Assembly (NCBI GenBank): GCA_965240325.2
Contig: OZ251245.1
Span: 682,001 to 746,000, forward strand
Source: Rebecca billardiae RCC1528
Taxonomy: Eukaryota; Haptophyta
Direction: 5' to 3'
Length of the DNA stretch: 64,000 bases
Shown: one piece after another, positions 52,845-62,341 of the stretch
Layout of the letters: each line of letters opens with the position of its first letter
Position numbering within the stretch: position 1 is the first letter of the stretch
Position numbers and translations under genes: made by a program
Notes under the pieces: model-generated
Told to the model about the DNA's origin: nothing
Seen by the model: the letters and a program-made list of their open reading frames with translations, nothing else
Database searches by the model: none

Positions 52845-53433
52845 GCAGGGCCGCAGGGCCACTAGGTAGGGAGTAGGGGGTCCACTGTGACAGCAGCCCA
52901 TTGATTTGTGATTATTTCGACAACATGCCATGTATAGGTGATGTCTGCTGACGAGCGTGGCGCTTGCGGAGTCACGTCTGCTGACGAGCGTGGCGCTTGC
53001 GGAGTCACTCACAAATATATCCCATCAGAGCCCAGCCCAGCAGCCGACCGTGCCGTCGGCTGGCGGCGGTCAGAAGTGCGGAAGCCGCATCACTTTACAA
53101 ATAACTCTTATAATTATTAATATATATATATTAATAATATAAAGTAATAACTGCTGAACCGCGGGGCCGGGCCGTCCGCGCGCCGAGTCGCGCGGTCGTG
53201 CGCGCGCGCTCGGCTGCGCCGGCTGTGATGTCACATAGAGATTCAGCCAGACATCAGCGACTTGTTATGGCGGCTGAATGCCCGATATGTCGTCGGACTT
53301 ACTTATTGACAACCGTTGCAACCCAATCGATCGAATATATAAAACTATGGTGAGATTGCTAAAATTTTAGTAGGCGGCTGATGATGAGTGCGCGTAACGT
53401 CTTAACCGCCCCTATCAGGAGTTGAACCTAGGG
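52845..53433. other. Intergenic with 33-bp tandem duplication and (TA)n
   Basis: A 33-bp unit starting TCTGCTGACGAGCGTGGCGC occurs twice at about 52943-53008. A TA/TAA-rich patch lies at about 53100-53145. No coding region is seen; it presumably holds the 3' UTR of the upstream gene. Confidence 0.6.
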
Positions 53434-54301
53434 CCCCTATTGTTGAACGGAGGCAGTTATTTTCTCTATAGCTATGTAGCAGGCTGATGACGCGGCGGAG
53501 GCGATAGGATCAGCGGCTACCGCCGTGTGCGCCTGGCCAAGGCGCGTCCAACGAGCCCAAGAACGTCGCCATATATAGCCCGCCCCAGCGCCGTCCGCAG
53601 CCGATCATTTGCTGAAGTCAGACCTGAGAATCTGGTGTGAAAAAATGGTTTTCGGCTCCTGTAGGCCGAAGCTTCGGCCGGGAGAGCGCTATTAGCATCA
53701 AGCTTGACAAGCACGGCAAGACTAGCGCTCTCCCGGTCTCACCCAATTCGTAGTGTCACTCGCGCTCCATACATCCACGAGTGCGGCAGCGGCAAGCCGG
53801 CTGCTTGATTCCCCGTTCGGGGAGCGCCCAAAAATACAGTTATTAAGCTGCTGTGAGTGACGCGACGGACCCGGCCACCGCGCCCGCACGGAACTCTACC
53901 GATCGTACAATCGGCCGCCAGGCAGTCTTGCCGTGCTTGTCAAGCTTGATGCTGGTGTCGTGCGGCATGTTGCTGTTGCAAGCGGGGCACGATGCATTGA
54001 TGCAATGCTGAACGCATGCACCAGAGCGCGGCGGAGCATCAGGTCGTGCTTCGCTACGAGCTGACACACGCGCACCAACGCGGCCGATTACCCGGCCACT
54101 AGCAAGCTGCTCGATACGCGGCTGCGCCCCATCACCAATCGGGTTGAGGATCTGGACGCGAGTTTGGCATCCCCGGCGGCGCGGAGACGTGGCTATATTG
54201 CCTGCAGATCGGTGAGCATCCGACAGACCGCGTGCGTGCCTTCAGGTGCCGCTGCTGCACCACTACGCGCGCGCGCGATGAGCTCCGTTCAACAATAGGG
54301 G
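53434..54301. repeat. Palindrome-rich block bounded by 19-bp inverted repeats
   Basis: The outer pair is CCCCTATTGTTGAACGGAG at 53434-53452 and its complement at 54283-54301. An inner pair of 29 bp begins GCATCAAGCTTGACAAGCAC (53695-53723), with complement at 53924-53952. CCGGGAGAGCGCT (53678-53690) faces AGCGCTCTCCCGG (53724-53736), and GGCCGAAGCTTCGGCC (53664-53679) is a perfect palindrome. Short open frames occur but match nothing I know. It may be a decayed foldback-type mobile element. Confidence 0.65.
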
Positions 54302-54987
54302 TCATTCGACCCGTCGACGCATCACCCCGCAAGTGCGCGCGCGCGCGCGCGCACGGGCGGGCGAGTTCCGAGCACCGCAGTCTCAGGGCGGTGCAGCGGC
54401 AGGACCCATACCCTGCATGCATATGGCGGTGGTGCTTGAGGAGTCTGGAACTATAGCTATCCCTCTAAGTATCCCACCCGTAAGTACACATATGCATACG
54501 AGAATGGGTAGGCACACGCGCTTCTCCTATAAATAACGAGTCTCCTATATTGATGACGACAAAAAATCACATGAACTCAAAATTCCATGGTAACCTCAGA
54601 AAAATGAGCATGGTTACCACCACTAACAGTCGAATAAATATTATCCATGAAACAAAAATTATTGCTTGTTTGCATATATATATATATATATATGGATATA
54701 CTTTTCAATAGCTACCACTAGCAGAAAGTGTACTGCAGTACTGACTCGGGGACCCCCCCGGGAGCGTGACTTGGACACGTCCCCAGACACGCTCCCCAAA
54801 AAATACGTTGGTAACCTGAGCAAAATTCAACCAGGTTACCACTGGTTACAGCCATTTGGGGGGTACGGTAGTCGAGCGACGAATATGATATGATGAACGT
54901 ACTATGACGAATATTGATCGATATGACGCGAATAAACTCGTACAGTATGGGGGTAGTCGGATTCTCGTCCGCTTCGCAGCGCAACTA
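54302..54987. other. AT-rich intergenic with two related GGTAACC hairpins
   Basis: No gene is seen. GGTAACC...GGTTACC pairs occur at 54589-54618 and 54810-54840 with similar inner sequence, plus a TA microsatellite at about 54676-54694. Confidence 0.55.
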
Positions 54988-55769
54988 CAGGGTCTCCAAC
55001 ATTAAACTGGACACTTTGGGCAGCAGCTCAGCGTACGGCCTGTGGCTGCCTCGCGCGGGGTCAGGAGCGGCCAGCTCGGCTCGTGTGCACCCCACTAGGT
55101 CTGTCTGCGACCGCGCATAGCCGGACAGCCCGCGTGGAGCACCCCTCTGGGTCATGCGGACAGTCGGCACAAGGCTGGTCGTGAGGGCCGTGAAGCAGCC
55201 GTGTGGCTTCTGCGCATGTCTGTAGCCAGCAAGCCCGCTCAAGGCCGCGCAGATATTATTACGTGGCATGGTCGATGACTATGCGGCATGCGCTCGACAG
55301 CCCTGGGCAAGCCCGGACGTAGCGCTACACCAGGAGTATATACGGCCCGATCGGACCAGCCTACCTGTTGCGCACCTCGCTTGCACAGCTGCTGCACAGC
55401 CCATCGATCGGCTCTGGCCGTGCAGGCAAGGGCTACAGTCGGCGCCACTACCCGCAGCGAACGCTGGAGACCCACCAGTGCGCGCACCAACCCGCCCGCC
55501 GCCAAATGCAACCGTGCGCCAGATACGAATTTTAGCAGGCATGCCACCCGCGGGGGCTCCGTGGACCTGTTCAGAGCCAACCGCTAGTCGGTTGAGCTGT
55601 ACATCCAAGCCAGCCCTGGCCACACGCTGAGCGCGCCGCTCGCTGCACCCACACCCTGTCGTCATCCGAGGAGTAAGGTCCATGGCGCTCATGTGAGCCT
55701 CTGGCCCATCTCATCGTTAGCAGCCGTAGTCAGCAAAAATCAATGTCCGACCAATTGTTGGGGACCCTG
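54988..55769 (+). repeat. Left 782-bp terminal direct repeat
   Basis: This is identical, as far as I can compare, to 58587-59368, with a constant offset of 3599 bp. Its inverted ends (CAGGGTCTCCAACA and TTGTTGGGGACCCTG) are those of a non-autonomous mariner-type element. Short frames inside show no domain. Confidence 0.9.
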
Positions 55770-55879
55770 TGTGCACACTCGCTTGCCGCATGTTGAGTGA
55801 CTGTCAGCCAGGGAGCTGAAGACGACGGCTTCTCAGAGGCCGCGCGAGCTCGACGGCGGCGCGCGCGGGCACGGTGGGC

Positions 55880-56715
55880 TGGCGCGGCCCCGGCGCACGC
55901 CCATCCGGCCGCACGCCGCCGCGCCAGCCGCTCCTGCACGCGGGCTGACCGAGGCGCCAGCCTCACCCAACCGCCGCTGCTTGCCGTGGAGCTGGTCGGG
56001 AGATGATGGGGTGGGTCGGCTGCTCCCAGAAGCTCCCCACGCGCGCCGCGCGTGCTGCATGCGGGTGCGGCGGGTCGGCGCGGCCCCGCCGCGCGCCCAT
56101 CCGGCCGCGCGCCGCCGCGCCAGCCGCTCCTGCACCCGGGCTGACTCAGGCGTCAGCCTCACCCAACCGTGAGCCGCCAGCTGCTTGCCGTGGAGCTGGT
56201 CGGGAGATGATTTGGTGGGTCGGCTGCTCCCAGAAGCTCCCCACGCGCGCCGCGCGCGCTGCATACGGGTGCGGCGGGTCGGCGCGGCCCCGCCGCGCGC
56301 CCATCCGGCCGCACGCCGCCGCGCCAGCCGCTCCTGCACGCGGGCTGACTCAGGCGTCAGCCTCACCCAACCGTGAGCCGCCAGCTGCTTGCCGTGGAGC
56401 TGGTCGGGAGATGATTTGGTGGGTCGGCTGCTCCCAGAAGCTCCCCACGCGCGCCGCGCGCGCTGCATACGGGTGCGGCGGGTCGGCGCGGCCCCGCCGC
56501 GCGCCCATCCGGCCGCGCGCCGCCGCGCCAGTCGCTCCTGCACCCGCGCTGACTCAGGCGTCAGCCTCACCCAACCGTGAGCCGCCAGCTGCTTGCCGTG
56601 GAGCTGGTCGGGAGATGATGGGGTGGGTCGGCTGCTCCCAGAAGCTCCCCACGCGCGCCGCGCGCGCTGCGTGCGGGTGCGGCGGGTCGGCGCGGCCCCG
56701 CCGCGCGCCGATCCG
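55880..56715. repeat. 204-bp tandem repeat, about four units
   Basis: Units are recognisable by CCGTGGAGCTGGTCGGGAGA at about 55984, 56188, 56392 and 56596, exactly 204 bp apart. Because 204 is divisible by three, reading frames stay open through the array on both strands and give a 68-aa repeat (such as WVGCSQKLPTRAARA); I regard these as by-products. The array sits between the left terminal repeat and the transposase. Confidence 0.9.
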
Positions 56716-56844
56716 GCGCCATCTAGTCCGCCGCTAAGTCATCGGCGCAGCTCAGAATCTCAGTGCCATAGCTAGGCCGCGCAGCTGCCGCCTGTTAGTG
56801 TTACTCATCGATCAGCTGATCTAAGTAATCATCAAAAGCGGCGG

Positions 56845-56845
<1 letters not shown>

Positions 56846-56889
<44 letters not shown>
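56846..56889. repeat. (CT)n(TA)n microsatellite
   Basis: About fourteen CT units run into TA units just beyond the 3' end of the transposase gene. Confidence 0.85.
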
Positions 56890-56900
56890 CTGCTCATTAC

Positions 56901-58154
56901 TTAGTGACCAGTGTTCGCGCCATCCTTCTTGATGCAGAGCTCGAGACGGGCGAGCCAACCATCAAACAGCTTCGTCATAAACACTTTGTCACCGGTCACC
57001 TCTGCATACATGTCCTTCACAGCCTGCTCAAAGTCCTGCTGTGACACGTACTTGCGCTGCCGCAGACCCATGCGCCGCACCATCTCAGCCCACACATTCT
57101 CAATCAATGAGAGGTCAGGGCTCAGCGCAGGCCAGTCCCAAAAGCAGCGGCGGGTAAACTTCGTAATCACCTCTCTGCACTTCTGGCCTCGCTCAGTGCT
57201 CGGATGAATAGTGTGGGCCCTCGCACCATCCTGCTGCCAGTACCAATCCTCACCTAGGTCGTTCTCTTCGAACAGCTTTGCCATGTCGCGGAGCATCTGG
57301 AGCAAGATGTCGTTCTGGTACTCCTTCGAGGTCACACCGCGCTTCTTCTTGGGCGGGGCTTCGGTGGGGTTACCATCCTCATCGTAGTCGTCAGCTTCGA
57401 CCTTGAATGCTGTACCAGAGACTTTGGTGATGAGCCTGCTCGCACCCCACCAGCAAATGGCGGCGTATGCGTGCACGCGGAAGCGGCGACCAGTCGGCGC
57501 GTCGTCAGGCTCGTGGTTCTCGCAGCGCACCTTCCACTGCCCGGTGGGCCCCAGCTCGTCCGAGATGAAGATCTTCGAGTCGCTGAAGCTCACTGACTGC
57601 TTGAACTTCTTCCTCCCTCGGTCAGTTGCCCGCTTGACGATGGCCTTACACCACGCAACGCGCTTCTTCTTGTGCGCCTTCTTGAGCGTGTACTTCTTGC
57701 CGATGCGATTCCGCGAGTAGTACGCGCTGATGCGCAGCTTGATCTCCTTGCTCCAAGTCGTGAGGCCGGCAATGCTCAGGTCGCACACCTCACGCAAGGA
57801 ATGCACCTTGCCAGTCTTGATCTTTGCTGCTGCCTCGTCAGCGTCTACTGCCGGCACGCTTGGGGGGCGGCCACGCCCTTCGAGCACCGCGCCCACCACC
57901 CCAGTCTCCTCCCACTTCTTGTAGATGTCGTACCCACCAGCCTTGCTCACACCAAACAAGCCCGCAGCGACCGCCATCGGCATGCCGTAGAGGTGAAGGA
58001 TGATGAGACCCCAGTGCCGACCCTCGCGGCTGATCTGGCTAGGGCCATCACCATGCGTGTGCTTGCGCGCACGCTCGCCCGCCTCCGCATTGGTGCCACC
58101 CCTCGTGATCCCCAGGAGCAGCATCCACCAAGCCACTGGCTGCCGCGGCGCCAT
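56901..58154 (-). CDS. Tc1/mariner (IS630-type) transposase
   Basis: An intact frame of 417 residues. The N-terminal part has helix-turn-helix character (HWGLIILHLYGMPMAVAAGL, then GVSKAGGYDIYKKW) followed by GRGRPPS, the usual linker between the two DNA-binding halves. The catalytic core shows the DDE/D triad: first Asp in SVSFSDSKIF, second in WYWQQDGARAHT, and the acidic third residue in WPALSPDLSLIENVW. Counting to the Glu of LIEN there are 42 residues after the second Asp, more than the 34-41 of the common subgroups. It should cut and paste DNA at TA sites. The start is the Met of MAPRQPVAW; a later Met is possible. No stops or frameshifts interrupt it, so it may be active. Its G+C is lower than that of the host genes. 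Confidence 0.9.
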   Translation of the reverse strand: MAPRQPVAWWMLLLGITRGGTNAEAGERARKHTHGDGPSQISREGRHWGLIILHLYGMPMAVAAGLFGVSKAGGYDIYKKWEETGVVGAVLEGRGRPPSVPAVDADEAAAKIKTGKVHSLREVCDLSIAGLTTWSKEIKLRISAYYSRNRIGKKYTLKKAHKKKRVAWCKAIVKRATDRGRKKFKQSVSFSDSKIFISDELGPTGQWKVRCENHEPDDAPTGRRFRVHAYAAICWWGASRLITKVSGTAFKVEADDYDEDGNPTEAPPKKKRGVTSKEYQNDILLQMLRDMAKLFEENDLGEDWYWQQDGARAHTIHPSTERGQKCREVITKFTRRCFWDWPALSPDLSLIENVWAEMVRRMGLRQRKYVSQQDFEQAVKDMYAEVTGDKVFMTKLFDGWLARLELCIKKDGANTGH

Positions 58155-58586
58155 GGCTGCCGAAGATCCGCACGGAATCGGCCGGGCATCAGACAGCAGT
58201 ACCCGAATAACGGTTCATCGCGCAGTAACGTCGAAAGCAATGCCTGCCGGCCGCGGCGCGCCGGCGCGCAGGTCAGCACGGCGGGCACGCGCTGGTACGG
58301 ACCACTGTGGTGCTCCTGCGAGCAGCTGCTGACGCGTTGGCGCGATGAGACCAGCGTCCTCGCAAACCCGTGACCAGGTGGCCCAGTGCCACTGCCCTGC
58401 CTCCACACGCTAGTCGAGGGAGTGACGCGTGCCGAATGTGTCTCGCCGGATGACCACCAAGGCTGCTGTCAATAAATATGAGGTGGGTCTCGTCGACAAC
58501 CCGAACTGCTGGGTGTCTATTTGAAATATACTCCGCAGATTCTGCCAGTGGCAGCTACGGAGCTACGCTCGTCGCCGAGATACCTT

Positions 58587-59368
58587 CAGGGTCTCCAACA
58601 TTAAACTGGACACTTTGGGCAGCAGCTCAGCGTACGGCCTGTGGCTGCCTCGCGCGGGGTCAGGAGCGGCCAGCTCGGCTCGTGTGCACCCCACTAGGTC
58701 TGTCTGCGACCGCGCATAGCCGGACAGCCCGCGTGGAGCACCCCTCTGGGTCATGCGGACAGTCGGCACAAGGCTGGTCGTGAGGGCCGTGAAGCAGCCG
58801 TGTGGCTTCTGCGCATGTCTGTAGCCAGCAAGCCCGCTCAAGGCCGCGCAGATATTATTACGTGGCATGGTCGATGACTATGCGGCATGCGCTCGACAGC
58901 CCTGGGCAAGCCCGGACGTAGCGCTACACCAGGAGTATATACGGCCCGATCGGACCAGCCTACCTGTTGCGCACCTCGCTTGCACAGCTGCTGCACAGCC
59001 CATCGATCGGCTCTGGCCGTGCAGGCAAGGGCTACAGTCGGCGCCACTACCCGCAGCGAACGCTGGAGACCCACCAGTGCGCGCACCAACCCGCCCGCCG
59101 CCAAATGCAACCGTGCGCCAGATACGAATTTTAGCAGGCATGCCACCCGCGGGGGCTCCGTGGACCTGTTCAGAGCCAACCGCTAGTCGGTTGAGCTGTA
59201 CATCCAAGCCAGCCCTGGCCACACGCTGAGCGCGCCGCTCGCTGCACCCACACCCTGTCGTCATCCGAGGAGTAAGGTCCATGGCGCTCATGTGAGCCTC
59301 TGGCCCATCTCATCGTTAGCAGCCGTAGTCAGCAAAAATCAATGTCCGACCAATTGTTGGGGACCCTG
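58587..59368 (+). repeat. Right 782-bp terminal direct repeat
   Basis: The second copy of the repeat. Its right end lies 7 bp before the ATG of the sulfotransferase-like gene at 59376, so it forms that gene's immediate upstream region. Confidence 0.9.
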
Positions 59369-59375
59369 TACTACG

Positions 59376-61451
59376 ATGGCGGCGCCACGCGCCGTTTGCC
59401 CGCTGGGCGCGCTGCTGCCGCTGCTGCTCGGCGCAGCGGGCAGCCTGGCGTTACGGCGCGACGCACGCCCGAGCCAGCTGCCCCCCCCTTTCGAGTGCGA
59501 GTGCTTCGGCCTCTGCGCCGAGGACGAGTTCGTCGACACGCTCGCGCGGCTGCCGGTCGTGCGAAGCACCGACTCGCCGTGGTACGCGTACCTGACGGCG
59601 GTGTACGGCGAGGCCGTGCCGCTGCCGGTTCAGATGGGCAGCTTCGAGCTCTTCTACACCGCGCTCCTCCCCACACGCCAGTGCCGCGTGCCGCCCGCGC
59701 CGCCGCGGCCCGCGTGCGCGCCGGCCGTGTGCGCTCGGTGGATCCACCCCAGGCGGCTGCCGGCCAACGCAAGCGCCGAGGGGAGCAGGCGTCAGAGAGC
59801 GCGGCGGTCGAGCCTGATCTTCTACGCCGGGCGGTCGAACTACAGCTTCGTCGCGCTGCAGCCCCCGGCGCACCAGCGCCGCGCCTTCCTCTCGTACGAG
59901 TGGGCCGAGGTGGTGCGCGCCGCCTACTTTGCGACACCCGAGGGCCCCGAGTACGGCGCCTGGTTCTACCCGGTCCGGGGCTCGGGCGTGTGGCTCAACG
60001 TGGGGCGCACGGCGAGCTATGCGGGCGTCGGGGACTTCGAGCGCGCGCTCCGGCCGCGCGTCAACCCGCTCCTCCTCAGGCACATGCCGCCAGGCAAGAC
60101 CGGCTGGAGAGAGGTGCAAGGAGCGTTCCTGCGCTGCAACGGTGAGGCGGAAGGCGCGGGCGCGGGCCGGCCGAGTGGCGCGGGCGCGCCTCCGCACGCC
60201 GCCTCTGCAAAGCGGCCGTGGTTCGAGTGTGCGCCCGACCGCTTCCACGCCGCTGCGGTGCGCGCGTCGAGGTACGACTCGGCGCAGCGGCGCTCGACGC
60301 ACGGACGCACAGTCGGCTTCATCGAGCGGCTGGTGCACACATCTCCCGCACACGAGATTGTGGTCGCCACAGGCGAGAGCTCGGTGCCGCGCGGCGCGCG
60401 CTCCGGGTGCGTGGGCGGCCTGCGCGCGGGCTGGCGCGCGTCGCGGCCGTGCGCGTGCCTCGACGACCCGGTGCTCAACTGCGGCGCGATCGCGCACCTG
60501 CAGCCACCCGCGGAGGAGTGGCTTGGCGCGCGGACGGCGGTTGGCGAGCTTGAGGGCGCGGCGGCGCAGCTGCCACATCACTCCGTCGCCCCGCCCTACC
60601 CGGCCGCTCCGATGAACTCCAGCTTCTTCAAGCCCTGGCCCGGACAGCCGGCCGCGCCTTCGCAGTTCTGCACGGAGCACTGGTGCGGCAGGGGGTGCTG
60701 CGCGCGCTGCGAGCAGCGCGCGCAGCGGCCGCGCGTCCTCTTCGCGCACACCGAGAAGACGGGCGGCTCCGCCGTGGAGTGCGCGACCGTCGACCTCGCC
60801 CTGCAGGGCGCGTGGCTCAACATGGGGCACACGACCGCCGGCGCCCTCCGCTGGTGCGCGCGCAAGTGCGCGGCCAGGCCTGCGCCGACGCCGCAGGGCA
60901 TCCCGCTCGCCATCTCGGTGCGCGACCCGTACACCTACTACCAGTCGAGCTACGCGTACACTCGCCAGGCGGCGCGGGACCCGGCGACCCTCTCCTACTG
61001 CTACTGGCTGCTGAACGCCTCCGTGTTCGAGCGGGGCAACCCGTACGCCGTGGGCACGCCGCGCTCGCCGCTCGCCTCGTTCGACAACTTCGTGCGCTGG
61101 GTGACGTCCAACGAGACGATGCTCACGCAGTCGTGGCGCGTGGCGCGCGCGTGCGGCCAGCCGTGCGCGCGCGCGCACGTGCTGCGCACAGAGCACCTGG
61201 AGGCCGACCTGAACACGGCGCTGCAGCGCGCAGGCATCCGCGTCGGGCCGCTCCGGCTGCCGCGGCACAATGTCGCCGCCGCGGACGTCCGGGTGCAGCA
61301 GAGCCAGGGGGGCGCCGGTGCCGCCGCCGGGGGGCGGGTGGTCTGGACGTGTGCGTCGCTCGAGCTCGTGAATGCGGCGGAGGCGAGTATCTTCGACCAG
61401 TTCGGCTACGCGAGGCGGAACTGTTCTGACGACAGTGTCGGCGTGCACTGA
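59376..61451 (+). CDS. Secreted/Golgi sulfotransferase-like protein
   Basis: A single frame of 691 residues starts at the first ATG after the transposon end. It begins with a signal-peptide or anchor-like stretch (LGALLPLLLGAAGSLAL), then a Cys-containing N-terminal region with RSNYSFVALQPP and GVWLNVGRTASYAG. The C-terminal part has the sulfotransferase signatures: HTEKTGGSAVECA (near residue 460, the PKTGGTT-like 5'-phosphosulfate loop of PAPS-dependent enzymes) and SVRDPYTYYQSSY (near 515, the RDPxxxxxSxY 3'-phosphate motif). It probably sulfates glycans or proteins in the secretory pathway; the acceptor is unknown. The frame continues upstream into the transposon without another ATG. The TAA-less, GC-rich body looks host-like. 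The domain call is from motifs only. Confidence 0.72.
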   Translation: MAAPRAVCPLGALLPLLLGAAGSLALRRDARPSQLPPPFECECFGLCAEDEFVDTLARLPVVRSTDSPWYAYLTAVYGEAVPLPVQMGSFELFYTALLPTRQCRVPPAPPRPACAPAVCARWIHPRRLPANASAEGSRRQRARRSSLIFYAGRSNYSFVALQPPAHQRRAFLSYEWAEVVRAAYFATPEGPEYGAWFYPVRGSGVWLNVGRTASYAGVGDFERALRPRVNPLLLRHMPPGKTGWREVQGAFLRCNGEAEGAGAGRPSGAGAPPHAASAKRPWFECAPDRFHAAAVRASRYDSAQRRSTHGRTVGFIERLVHTSPAHEIVVATGESSVPRGARSGCVGGLRAGWRASRPCACLDDPVLNCGAIAHLQPPAEEWLGARTAVGELEGAAAQLPHHSVAPPYPAAPMNSSFFKPWPGQPAAPSQFCTEHWCGRGCCARCEQRAQRPRVLFAHTEKTGGSAVECATVDLALQGAWLNMGHTTAGALRWCARKCAARPAPTPQGIPLAISVRDPYTYYQSSYAYTRQAARDPATLSYCYWLLNASVFERGNPYAVGTPRSPLASFDNFVRWVTSNETMLTQSWRVARACGQPCARAHVLRTEHLEADLNTALQRAGIRVGPLRLPRHNVAAADVRVQQSQGGAGAAAGGRVVWTCASLELVNAAEASIFDQFGYARRNCSDDSVGVH

Positions 61452-61795
61452 TGCAGGCCGCGAGCACTGTACACTGAGCATCATCAGCGCGCTGTAATAT
61501 CTGCTGACGATATACTATATATATATATATATGTCGTGTGTATTAACAGTATACTGTATGTATGACTATCAATGGAATATGCGCTGCGGCTGGCATCAAT
61601 AATGTTGATGACTGACGATGATGACTGAGGCTGCCCCGCCTGAGACTGTCGCTCAATAAGGACTCAGAACTACTGGCGGTATCGGCTGCAGAGTCAGAGT
61701 TCAGGGTGACCGTGCTTCGAATTTCGATGAGAGCCGACGCGACGCATTTCAATTATAATATTGACGATGATGATGATTTTTTGATAACGGGCAGC
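61452..61795. other. Intergenic with (TA)n tract
   Basis: AT-rich spacer following the sulfotransferase-like gene, with TATA repeats at about 61511-61532. No coding signal. Confidence 0.6.
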
Positions 61796-61936
61796 ATGGC
61801 GGCGGAAACCCGCGAGATGCGACCGCGTCGACGCCGCGTCGGCGACGATGAGGGGCGGGTGATTCATCGGGCTCGAGGCCCACCCAAACGCCACCCGGTC
61901 CACGGCCTCGACACAGGCCTCCTCCCGGAGGACTGA

Positions 61937-62341
61937 TACCGTGGCGCCTCGGCCACGCCCCGCGTGCCCTACGGCTTCATCTGCGGCTTCCCCGTGCGCT
62001 CTGGCGATTTGTATGGCGGCAACCTGTACGGTCGCTCGGCGCAGCGGCGCGAGTCGCTGCAGGCGCTCGCGGCGGCCGCGGCGGCTGCGCGGTGGGGCGA
62101 GGGAAATGCCGGCAGGGAGGTGATCTGCCACGCCGTGTGCAAGGGCAAGTACCAGCCCTTCGATCGCGCCGGCAACCAGATGTATGGCTGCTTCCGGCAC
62201 AGCGCGATTCGCAAGCGACGAATTGACCGGGCCGGGATGCGCGAGGGTTGGGAGAGCTTCGACCAGTGGGCTGCCGGCGCGGCAGGCTCCTCGCCGAAAG
62301 CCCCTGAGCGCACCACAGCCGAGTGCGCGGCGGGTCCTTAG
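61937..62341 (+). CDS. Short hypothetical ORF, start uncertain
   Basis: The open stretch encodes about 134 residues rich in aromatic and Cys residues (YGFICGFPVRSGDLYGG, EVICHAVCKGKYQPFDRAG, MYGCFRHSAIRKRRID), unlike the Ala/Arg-rich shadow frames around it. It lacks an ATG near its beginning. The same frame upstream has an ATG at 61796 and is broken only by TGA at 61934-61936, so the gene may be spliced, broken, or read through that TGA. I recognise no family. Confidence 0.38.
   Translation, partial: YRGASATPRVPYGFICGFPVRSGDLYGGNLYGRSAQRRESLQALAAAAAAARWGEGNAGREVICHAVCKGKYQPFDRAGNQMYGCFRHSAIRKRRIDRAGMREGWESFDQWAAGAAGSSPKAPERTTAECAAGP

Larger units (their letters stand above)
54988..59368. 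mobile_element. Composite Tc1/mariner-like transposon
   Basis: The element consists of a 782-bp terminal repeat (54988-55769), an internal region with a 204-bp tandem array, a (CT)n(TA)n tract and an intact transposase gene (minus strand), and a second copy of the 782-bp repeat (58587-59368) in the same orientation. Each repeat starts CAGGGTCTCCAACA and ends in the near complement TGTTGGGGACCCTG. TA, the Tc1/mariner target duplication, flanks only the two outermost ends (54986-54987 and 59369-59370), so the whole 4.4 kb may have moved as a unit. The repeats give identical translations in several frames, so they appear identical and the event recent. Confidence 0.8.

Noticed and set aside
53399-53450. 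Possible tRNA 3' half (GGTTCAACTCC-like T-arm on the minus strand)
   Set aside because: No matching acceptor, anticodon or D arm could be folded around it; the stretch also belongs to the palindrome block.
55268-55692. Frames of 99-137 aa in the 782-bp repeats
   Set aside because: They overlap each other on both strands without a domain; identity between the two copies only reflects the DNA repeat.
56003-56737. Tandem-repeat 'protein' of 244 aa in the 204-bp array
   Set aside because: Open frames exist on both strands only because the unit is a multiple of three; no start context or homology.
54988-59368. LTR retrotransposon explanation for the direct repeats
   Set aside because: The repeats start CAGGG and end CCCTG rather than TG...CA, no reverse transcriptase or integrase is present, and the internal gene is a DDE transposase.
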